From: Planctomycetota bacterium
GTDB taxonomy: Bacteria > Planctomycetota > UBA1135 > UBA2386
Length of the DNA stretch: 37,713 nucleotides
Reading direction: 5' to 3'
NCBI GenBank assembly: GCA_020849665.1
Contig: JADLFX010000032.1
Location: 126,311 to 164,023, forward strand
Program-made: the position numbers and the translations under genes
The notes under the pieces: generated by a model
Databases searched by the model: none
What the model was told of the DNA's origin: nothing
The model's input: the letters and a program-made list of their open reading frames with translations, nothing else
In this document: piece by piece, positions 6,262 to 12,561 of the stretch
How positions within the stretch are numbered: position 1 is the stretch's first letter
How the letters are laid out: every line of letters starts with the position of its first letter

Positions 6262-7803
6262 TTAGGAGATGTGTATCGGATTCTGCGTTGACGCAAACAC
6301 CTTGACAGTCGAGCTGAAGATAGGGGCGCATTCGAACAGTGGCAGGTACATGGCGGCCCCGTCGGCAGTGACAGTAGTAATGCGCCAATCGGCAGTGCCA
6401 ATGCGATCATCGCACCCATGAATGACTGAGACTGTCATAGAATGCTGATGAGCGGAAGGTACTAGACGAGAATCGGTCACAGCAGTCCACTGTCCGACAG
6501 TGTCGGTGCGCGGGATGTATACCAAGCGTCCGCTATGCGCAGGCGCAAAGGCAATTAGCAGTTGGGGCGAAAAGGCAATACGGACGCTAGGGGGGCTGGG
6601 GTCATCTGCCTTGTGGCGCTTATACCGAAGGTAGCGCGAAGATTCTTCAGACCAAGATTCGAGAGTGTTGTTCTCCGACCAAAGTAAGCCAGCGGTCCAC
6701 GCCATCACGTGCAGCGTCGATGTCAGACGTCGGAAGGCGTCAGTTGGCGCAGGCAGGCGCTCACCGCGTCTTGCTGGGAAGCGAGACTCCAGGAAGTCGC
6801 GTAACGGCGCGTTGGTGTCCACCAGTACTGTGATGAGTGCGTGCTGAAACGATGCAAGGCCACCGGCTCCTGCCCACAGGGTGGAGGGAAGGATCGAGTG
6901 CAGCAGGGTGTGCCAGGCCGACAGAATCTGGCGGAGGGTGTAGGGTGTGGGCGTACCCAGAACAGGCAGCGAGTCCTGGGCGACAGGATCGATGCCGGAA
7001 GTCGATAGAGTGTCGTTGAAGGCATCAAGGGCGTCGACCGCGGCATGAAGCAGGTCGTCAAGCGAGCGTGTCACATGCGCATATGCGGTTATCCCCTGGC
7101 GCCGGTCAAGACTGTCGGGTTGTGTGTCCAGTGCACGCGCGCTGAACGAGAGAAGGAGCTGGTACGCCGTGGCCAGACTGTGCCAGCGGATGGTGTTGGT
7201 GTGGTCGGGTGAGGGGATAAAGAAGTCGTGATGCAGAATGTGCGCCAGTCGCGAGAAGCTGTTAGTGGAGGTGTCATCAGGAGAAGGCATGGTTGGAGCC
7301 TGTGTATCACGGGATGCAGGCCCAATCAGCGTGCTTAGAAGGTCGTGGATGCTTGCTTGCGTAGGTGTCGGCGAAGTGCGCAGCAGGCTCTGTCCGCGAC
7401 GGAGAACCTCTAGTATCGACTGCAGGGGTTGAGCCAGGCGGTCGGGCCAAGTTGTGCGAGCCGATGCCTGCGAGCCGCCTGAGCGTGCTGCGAATGAGTT
7501 GGTGCGGGTATCGTGGTCGGGCGTGAAGCCATCGAGGAGAATGCTCTCCGCCCGTGTGAAAGGATCTGGATGCGCTGAATTCCAGGGCGGCAGGGAGTTG
7601 TCGTATGCAAACCGCGCGTCGGAGCGTGCTGAGGGTGTAAGTGATGGAGACGTCTGCGACGGCGAAGTCGTGGCTGAGCTACGGAGAGCCCTGCGCAGGT
7701 CGGAGATCGATCGCACCGGACTCCTCGTGACCTTGGATAGGAGGCTCGCGTGGGCGCTGGTGAGGATCACATCGCGGGGGACGGAGGGTCGGGAGGGGGT
7801 CAT
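6262..7803 (-). CDS. Hypothetical protein, 513 residues, Ser/Thr/Pro-rich N-terminus
   Basis: ATG at 7803, TAA stop at 6262-6264. I recognise no family. Residues 1-100 are rich in Ser, Thr and Pro and probably disordered (SSATTSPSQTSPSLTPSARS). Residues about 150-360 are helical (YQLLLSFSARALDT, SLDDLLHAAVDALDAFNDTL, LRQILSAWHTLLHSILPSTL). The last 110 residues form a beta-rich module (VRIAFSPQLLIAFAPAHSGR, QHSMTVSVIHGCDD, WRITTVTADGAAMYLPLFEC) with no obvious enzyme motif. No signal peptide is seen. GC is about 60-68%, lower than flanking genes, and there is no clear Shine-Dalgarno sequence. It is followed at once by the coiled-coil gene, so the two are likely one transcript and one acquisition unit. 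Confidence 0.65.
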   Translation of the reverse strand: MTPSRPSVPRDVILTSAHASLLSKVTRSPVRSISDLRRALRSSATTSPSQTSPSLTPSARSDARFAYDNSLPPWNSAHPDPFTRAESILLDGFTPDHDTRTNSFAARSGGSQASARTTWPDRLAQPLQSILEVLRRGQSLLRTSPTPTQASIHDLLSTLIGPASRDTQAPTMPSPDDTSTNSFSRLAHILHHDFFIPSPDHTNTIRWHSLATAYQLLLSFSARALDTQPDSLDRRQGITAYAHVTRSLDDLLHAAVDALDAFNDTLSTSGIDPVAQDSLPVLGTPTPYTLRQILSAWHTLLHSILPSTLWAGAGGLASFQHALITVLVDTNAPLRDFLESRFPARRGERLPAPTDAFRRLTSTLHVMAWTAGLLWSENNTLESWSEESSRYLRYKRHKADDPSPPSVRIAFSPQLLIAFAPAHSGRLVYIPRTDTVGQWTAVTDSRLVPSAHQHSMTVSVIHGCDDRIGTADWRITTVTADGAAMYLPLFECAPIFSSTVKVFASTQNPIHIS

Positions 7804-7914
7804 GGGGTCCGGGGAGTCAGGGCCTTGGGAGGGTCGAGTCCAGGCTGTGAGGCAAGGTGGGTAGGTTGTCGCCTTGCGGGCCGCCCATGGCGGGCCGCGC
7901 TGTCAGGGCGCGGG

Positions 7915-8403
7915 TCATGGCCGTTCCGCAAACCACAGAGCCGCACTGTGAAGGGTGTCTGCCAGTCGGGAGTGGGATCGGAGGCACTCGCTCAGGAACT
8001 GGCTGTAGTCGTGTACCCAGCGCGCGGGGATCGGCGCCTTCGCCGACCCAAGACGCGCCAGGACGAGGAAGTCGAGGAAGGAGAACGGGTAGTCGCACAG
8101 CCTGGCGTGCACGCGAGTCGCGGAGCTCTGCAGCGATTCGAGCAGGTCCAGGGACTGGCGGCGCGCTGCGGTCCCCTCCGTCTCGACGAGGGGATCGGCA
8201 CTCCGCCCGATGGGTGCGATCGCGAGCGCATCCTCGATCGCGACGAGATGGCGGCACACGGGCACCAGCTCCTGGAGCGGATGCGCCGCGAGGTGGAGCT
8301 TGAGGTCGCCGAGTCGGGCGCGGAGGTCCTCCAGGGCATCCGCGAGGCAGGCGCGCACGTCCTCGAGTGACTCTGGCTTGTGTCGTGCTGGGGCCGTTGT
8401 CAT
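7915..8403 (-). CDS. Hypothetical helical protein, 162 residues, coupled to the metallopeptidase-like gene
   Basis: ATG 8403 overlaps the stop of the upstream gene as ATGA (8400-8403), which fixes this start and implies translational coupling. The protein is almost entirely helical, with regular Leu spacing: VRACLADALEDLRARLGDLK, LHLAAHPLQELVPVCRHLVA, RQSLDLLESLQSSATRVHAR, then FSFLDFLVLARLG and a final helix. No signal peptide, membrane helix or catalytic motif is visible. Because of the tight coupling it may bind or regulate the HEXXH protein made from the same message, for example as an inhibitor or chaperone; that is inference. The 112 bases between it and the 513-residue gene hold no gene, only a direct GCGGGCCGC repeat. 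Confidence 0.72.
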   Translation of the reverse strand: MTTAPARHKPESLEDVRACLADALEDLRARLGDLKLHLAAHPLQELVPVCRHLVAIEDALAIAPIGRSADPLVETEGTAARRQSLDLLESLQSSATRVHARLCDYPFSFLDFLVLARLGSAKAPIPARWVHDYSQFLSECLRSHSRLADTLHSAALWFAERP

Positions 8404-9761
8404 GCCCGCCTCGCGAGCTGTCTGTAGAAGTTGCGGGCCAACCGATCCGCGCGCGCCAGGCGCTGGTCGAGCGCCGTGCGCACGGCGCCGATGTAGAAGC
8501 GCTCCGGCAGCACGCCGGGGTCGGTGCCCGCGGCCAGGCGGGCGGCCGCCTCCTGGACGCTGGCCTGGTCCTTGGCGCGGAAGCGGACCACGTCGAGGAG
8601 GCGGCGCTCGCCGAGGGCCGGAAACGGGACGCCCGCGATGGCGTGCACGACCAACGGCACCGTCTCCGGAAGGCTGCGGATCAGTCCTTTGGGGTAGTCC
8701 GAGGCCTCGGGCGCAGGGTAGATCCGGTCCCATAGCCGGCGCAGGGCCAGGGCCTCCTCCGCGAAGCCGAGTTGCCGCAGCAGCTGCAGGCTCAACAGGG
8801 CGCGCACGTAGGGCGTCGGATGCGGGGCGCCAGGGACGAACGTGCGCACCGAGCGGGGCGATCGGGCGACGACGTCGAAGAGCGAGCGTACGACCGCTGG
8901 CCCGCCCATCAGGCAGCCGAGCATGTCCGCGAAGGTTTCCCGCTGCCAGGATTGGAAGACCAGCGCGATCGGCCGGGGGACACCATGTCCGGCGAGGGTG
9001 CGAGCGATCGAATCGGGGATGGCATCCGCCAGCCCGAGTTCATTCTGCAGGTTGTGGGAGACTTCATGCAGGACCGCACCCAGGGTCCAGGGCGAAACGA
9101 GCCTGTGATAGGGCAGCTGCACCAATGGGTACGGGTTGAGCTGCTTGCCGAGATGGGCGAGCGGGATCCCCCTGCGGAATGTGGCCGGGGAGAACCCGGT
9201 ACGCAGGTAGGCGAGCGGTGGAGGCGCGGGGATCGACTTCGGGATCGGCACGCCCAGGTAGACGTGCTGGTAGCAGTCGAGCGCGATCCGGTCGCAGGCC
9301 AGCAGCCAGGAACCGAAGCGGCTCTGCCTCTGGCCGAAGAGTTCGAAGTAGAAGTCCCAGATTCGCTCGATGGCGCGCACCCATGTGTGCGCCTGCTCCT
9401 TGGTGGAGACGAGCGCCTGGAGCGCAGGCGTCCCAGGAGCGGCGAGGGCGGTACGAGCTGCGGTGCGCACCCGGCCGACCTCTTGCACGAGCCCGCGTCG
9501 CAGCCGGATGAGCAGGTCGTTGACCGCGGTGACGTGGCCCGGAGTCGGCGCCTCGGGCCCGGTGCCGAACTCGTCGACCCGGAATGGCCGCAGCGCCGCC
9601 GCGTGCCGCAGCGCGTTGACCACCTGCGCCCGCACCCAGGGACGCCAGACGCCCTCCGCCACCGTGGTCGCCTGCGACCCGGCCATTTCAACGGCGGATG
9701 CGGGCACTGGGGTGGTGCCGAGGCTTCCGTTCGCGGGTGGTTCGGGTCGCGTCAGGGCCAT
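8400..9761 (-). CDS. Putative zinc metallopeptidase (HEXXH, gluzincin-like)
   Basis: 453 residues from ATG 9761. The zinc motif LHEVSHN places His232, Glu233 and His236. A second motif, RETFADML, supplies Glu275 and Asp279, 39 residues on, the glutamate-third-ligand arrangement of gluzincins. Upstream is a helical region (about 40-190) with VRAIERIWDFYFELFGQR, and downstream another helical domain to the end. No signal peptide is seen, so it may act in the cytoplasm or be exported by another route. I cannot assign a named peptidase family. It sits between the acidic-tailed paralogues and the 162-residue protein, to which it is coupled by a four-base overlap. Processing or anchoring of the paralogues is a plausible role but not shown. 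An in-frame ATG at 9860 would overlap the upstream gene and add an Arg/Pro-rich stretch; I reject it. Confidence 0.75.
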   Translation of the reverse strand: MALTRPEPPANGSLGTTPVPASAVEMAGSQATTVAEGVWRPWVRAQVVNALRHAAALRPFRVDEFGTGPEAPTPGHVTAVNDLLIRLRRGLVQEVGRVRTAARTALAAPGTPALQALVSTKEQAHTWVRAIERIWDFYFELFGQRQSRFGSWLLACDRIALDCYQHVYLGVPIPKSIPAPPPLAYLRTGFSPATFRRGIPLAHLGKQLNPYPLVQLPYHRLVSPWTLGAVLHEVSHNLQNELGLADAIPDSIARTLAGHGVPRPIALVFQSWQRETFADMLGCLMGGPAVVRSLFDVVARSPRSVRTFVPGAPHPTPYVRALLSLQLLRQLGFAEEALALRRLWDRIYPAPEASDYPKGLIRSLPETVPLVVHAIAGVPFPALGERRLLDVVRFRAKDQASVQEAAARLAAGTDPGVLPERFYIGAVRTALDQRLARADRLARNFYRQLARRA

Positions 9762-9787
9762 GGGAGGAAGAGGGTGGTCCGGGGTCT

Positions 9788-10579
9788 TCAGCCGAGGTCT
9801 TCGGCCTCGCGGTGGTAGCCGCGGTCGAGCGCGCGCGAACGCCGGATCGCGCAGCGGCACCGGCGCGGCGACGACAGGACTCGCGAAGTCTCCGACGCGA
9901 GGATGCGGACCGCGCCTCCGGGGCTCACGGGCGCGCCCTGCGCCACGCTGCGGGCGACACGCGCCACGGAGCGGCGCACGATCGTAGGTACCGTCCGCAT
10001 GAGGCTCCGACCCTGGGGCGTGGCGCGCAGCGTCTTCGCCACCTGCGTGACGCCGCGCACGAGCTGCGGGGCGGCCCGCATCACCGTGGGAAGTACCCTT
10101 CGTGCGACCAGTTGTGCAGCCAGGGGCACGAGCGCCCCGAGGAACGCCTCGGAGTCGCCCGGGCTTTCCGCCTCCGCGGCCATGTGGGCCAGGTGCTCCA
10201 TCGCCCGTGCCGGGGAGGCGCGCAACGTCGGGTCCACCTCGCTCTCGGGATCGAGGGCCTCGAGCTCGAGATCCTCGAACTCCAACTCGCGCTGGCGTCT
10301 GCGCTTCTTGCCGCGCGAGTCCAGGAGTGCGGCTGCCGCCATTCCCGCTGGTCCCATGCCCATGAGTGCGGCCCGCCCCGCGAGCTTCGCGATGCCGCGA
10401 AGCTTGCCGAAGAAGGGTTCGCCTTCGTCCTCACCCTCTCCTGGCAGGCTCTCGTCCTCCAGCAGCGCGTCGGTCTCCAGGTCGCCCTCCAGATCGCCCT
10501 CCAGATCCGACTCGGGATCGAGGCCGGTCTCGAGGTCCTCCAGGTCTTCCAGGTCCAGGTCGGTCCTCGCCTTGCTCAT
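9788..10579 (-). CDS. Acidic-tailed alpha-helical protein, paralogue B
   Basis: 263 residues from ATG 10579, with AAGGAG five bases upstream. Residues 1-55 are extremely acidic, with Asp-Leu-Glu repeats (DLEDLEDLE, DLEGDLEGDLE), and end in a PFFGKLRGIAKLAGRAAL helix. A Gly/Ala/Met-rich stretch (about 70-88) follows, then a KKRRRQRE basic patch. A second acidic patch leads into helices EHLAHMAAEAESPGDSEAF and ARRVLPTVMRAAPQLVRGV. The Arg-rich C-terminal third contains TVPTIVRRSVARVARSV. The layout and the motif E-PFF-basic helix are shared with the gene just upstream (10615-11487), so the two arose by duplication. No enzyme motif is seen. The charge-split design suggests a structural, scaffold or surface-assembly protein. 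Function unknown. Confidence 0.72.
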   Translation of the reverse strand: MSKARTDLDLEDLEDLETGLDPESDLEGDLEGDLETDALLEDESLPGEGEDEGEPFFGKLRGIAKLAGRAALMGMGPAGMAAAALLDSRGKKRRRQRELEFEDLELEALDPESEVDPTLRASPARAMEHLAHMAAEAESPGDSEAFLGALVPLAAQLVARRVLPTVMRAAPQLVRGVTQVAKTLRATPQGRSLMRTVPTIVRRSVARVARSVAQGAPVSPGGAVRILASETSRVLSSPRRCRCAIRRSRALDRGYHREAEDLG

Positions 10580-10614
10580 GGGTTCTCCTTCTCTCGGTGT
10601 GGGGTGTGGGTGGT

Positions 10615-11487
10615 TCAGGGGGAACGCCGCCGGGCGGTGGCGGCGGCGCGTGCATTGCCAGCCAGCGCGGCGAGGGTGCGGTTGGGGTCGCCGAGGTGGC
10701 GCGCCGTCTGGTGAGCCATGACCCTTGCGACGAGGGCTGAGGAAGGCAGCGAACCGTGGCGCGTGTTTGCGGCCACGACACGGGCCGTGCTGCGTACGAC
10801 AGCCGGAAGGACGCGGATGGCGGGGCGGGTCAGCGACCTCTGGTAGAGCAGCCTCGCCACGAGCGAGGTGGCACGGACCATGTGGGGGAGTGCGTGGCGC
10901 AGTAGGCGCAGCGTGGCGGGGGAGAGGCTGCGCACGACCGCGGCACCGCTCAGCGCCTCCGACTCCGCCTCCGAAGGCGCACGCGCCGCGAGCGCGGCCA
11001 GGAGTTCGCCGTCCATGAGCTGTGCAGCCATCTCCGGCTCTTCGGCATCGAACTCCGGGTCCGACTCCCTCAAGGCGTTCGCCGCGACGCGACCCAGGGA
11101 AGCGCCAAGGGTGGCACCGAGGGGGCCGCCGAACGCGGTTCCCACGAGTGTGGCGATGCGCGGGGCCGCGACCCTCGCGACCTGCTTCAGCAGCGGTGCC
11201 GCGCGGCGCGCGAATCGGGCCAGACGCCGGCGGAAGGGCTTGAAGAACGGCTCTTCGCCGTACTCGTCCTCGCCTTCGAGGTAGCCGGCTGCGGCGACTC
11301 CGCCATCGAGCTCCCCTTCCAGGAGCTCTTCATCGCCCAGGGCGCCCTCCTCCGCGGCCAGCGCGCCTTCGCCTTCCAGGTCGGTGGTCAGCTCACCGTC
11401 GCGTTCGCGGTCCACGTCGCCCTCGCCTTCGCGATCGAACGCGAGATCCAGTTCCAGGTCGCCCTCGCGGTCAGTGCGTGGATCCAT
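10615..11487 (-). CDS. Acidic-tailed alpha-helical protein, paralogue A (first gene of the operon)
   Basis: 290 residues from ATG 11487, with GAGGA seven bases upstream. The first 90 residues are dominated by Asp, Glu, Leu and Gly (DLELDLAFDREGEGDVDRE, ALGDEELLEGELDGG). Next comes EPFFKPFRRRLARFARRAA, then a hydrophobic Gly/Ala stretch IATLVGTAFGGPLGATLGAS that could lie in or on a membrane. A second acidic patch precedes helices MAAQLMDGELLAALAARAPS, LLRHALPHMVRATSLVARLL and IRVLPAVVRSTARVVAA. Paralogue B has the same order of parts. The gene opens the minus-strand accessory operon opposite a LuxR-type regulator, so it is probably expressed from the spacer 11488-11770. I cannot name a family, and no catalytic residues are evident. 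Confidence 0.72.
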   Translation of the reverse strand: MDPRTDREGDLELDLAFDREGEGDVDRERDGELTTDLEGEGALAAEEGALGDEELLEGELDGGVAAAGYLEGEDEYGEEPFFKPFRRRLARFARRAAPLLKQVARVAAPRIATLVGTAFGGPLGATLGASLGRVAANALRESDPEFDAEEPEMAAQLMDGELLAALAARAPSEAESEALSGAAVVRSLSPATLRLLRHALPHMVRATSLVARLLYQRSLTRPAIRVLPAVVRSTARVVAANTRHGSLPSSALVARVMAHQTARHLGDPNRTLAALAGNARAAATARRRSP

Positions 11488-11616
11488 GCCAGTTCCTCGG
11501 TCGCTTCACCACCCGGGCCAGCAGGCGCAGACCCGTGTGCGAATGGCGGAAACGTGTAGGCAGCCGGTGTGGGGCCCACAGCCGCCTCTTGGGGGGAGCC
11601 CCTCTACAGGAACCGG

Positions 11617-11633
11617 ATCCGGTGACACCGGAT
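11617..11633. promoter_or_regulatory. Palindromic operator-like site between the luxR-type gene and the accessory operon
   Basis: ATCCGGTG-A-CACCGGAT is a perfect 8-base-arm inverted repeat. Written as ATCCGGT-N3-ACCGGAT it has the same half-sites and spacing as the site at 1774-1796. It overlaps a second perfect palindrome, ACCGGATCCGGT, at 11612-11623. It lies in the 283-base divergent spacer, 130 bases upstream of the accessory operon ATG and 138 bases upstream of the regulator GTG. The rest of the spacer is GC-rich with no convincing -35/-10 pair. Confidence 0.45.
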
Positions 11634-11770
11634 TCGGGAGCATGCGCGAGGCAACACGGGCGGTGTCGCCGGAATGTGCTACGAGCCCATCGGCGGGCGT
11701 CGGTATCCTCCGCAGCCTCTTGGGGCGGCTGCGCTGGGAGAGAAAGATCGGCCTGTGAAGGAGACCGAAG

Positions 11771-12301
11771 GTGAGCCCACGTCACGTCGCCAGGTCATCC
11801 GAGCCCCGGGTTCCGGGGATGCACGACACCCAAGCCTGCATCGCGGAGTTGCTGCGGAAGTTGGTCGCTCTCCTCTCGGGTTCTGAGATCCGCTGCGCAT
11901 TCGACAACCACACAGGGATCGCCTGGCAGGTGCTCCTCGACGTCGAGGCTCATGGCTGGAGGTGGATCGCCACGCGTCCTGCAGCCGAGGCGGGCGAGCC
12001 GTCGGCGACGCTGAGCCCCCGCGAGCTGGAGATCGCACGCCTGATCTCGAAGGGGCACTGCAACAAGACCGTCGCCGCAGTCCTCGAGATCAGCACGTGG
12101 ACCGTGGCGACCTACATGCGGCGAGTCTTCGCCAAGCTCCACGTGGGGACGCGTTCCGCGATGATCGCCAGGCTGATGGAGCAAGGAATGCTGATCCAGA
12201 GCCCGGTGCTCGGTGGCGGTGCGGGCGGAATCGCTGCAGCGGAGGGCGCTCCTCGCGGCCATCGCCCTGGCCGAGATCGGGGCGCGGCGCACTCCCCCTG
12301 A
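11771..12301 (+). CDS. LuxR-type (GerE) helix-turn-helix transcriptional regulator
   Basis: 176 residues. GTG 11771 is preferred because AAGGAGA (11758-11764) lies at the right distance; an internal ATG at 11819 has no such site. Residues about 80-145 are a standard GerE DNA-binding domain: LSPRELEIARLISKGHCNKT, then VAAVLEISTWTVATYMRRVF and AKLHVGTRSAMIARL. The N-terminal part (about 20-75) is short and shows no response-regulator phosphorylation site or clear acyl-homoserine-lactone domain, so what signal it senses is unknown. The C-terminal 35 residues are Gly/Ala/Arg-rich and probably disordered. Being divergent from the accessory operon and next to a palindrome, it is the obvious candidate regulator of that operon. 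A hairpin terminator follows directly. Confidence 0.85.
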   Translation: MSPRHVARSSEPRVPGMHDTQACIAELLRKLVALLSGSEIRCAFDNHTGIAWQVLLDVEAHGWRWIATRPAAEAGEPSATLSPRELEIARLISKGHCNKTVAAVLEISTWTVATYMRRVFAKLHVGTRSAMIARLMEQGMLIQSPVLGGGAGGIAAAEGAPRGHRPGRDRGAAHSP

Positions 12302-12340
12302 AAAAAGTCGACCCGGCGGAGCACCACACTCCGCCGGGTC
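12301..12340 (-). terminator. Rho-independent terminator, minus strand (possibly two-way)
   Basis: A perfect 12-bp stem, GACCCGGCGGAG (12310-12321) with CTCCGCCGGGTC (12329-12340), closes a 7-base loop. On the minus strand it is followed three bases later by TTTTTT (complement of 12301-12306). It would end transcripts of the PMT-like gene whose stop is at 12562. It also sits directly after the stop of the plus-strand regulator and may act on that side too. Confidence 0.8.
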
Positions 12341-12561
12341 CAGATCCCTGCCACGGGCCTTGTGGGCCCGTCGCATATCTTTCCACCGGGCGGCCTAGGA
12401 GCAGGAAGCGTGCCACGCCCGAGGGCCGGGGGATCGACAGTGCCACAAGCCTAGCATCTCCAGGGGATTGCGTGTTTCTTCCCGACCCTGTTACCGGGCT
12501 CCGGTCGAGGCCCGGGGGCGCCATGCTGCCGGCGATCCGCCGCCGGTCCGTCGACCTTCCG
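12341..12561. other. Gene-free stretch
   Basis: About 220 bases between the terminator and the end of the PMT-like gene. I see no coding signal, RNA gene or strong hairpin here, only a small inverted repeat ACCGG/CCGGT at about 12493-12505. It is probably the 3' untranslated part of the minus-strand transcript. Confidence 0.5.

Noticed and set aside
5721..6305. Plus-strand open frame opposite the coiled-coil gene, with Leu-rich repeats
   Set aside because: It is the antisense image of the 21-residue repeats; direction and spacing of the operon and a sensible protein favour the minus strand.
7915..11487. An extracellular contractile injection system or phage tail cluster
   Set aside because: No sheath, tube, baseplate, spike or AAA+ ATPase gene is present; the likeness is only in style of accessory proteins.
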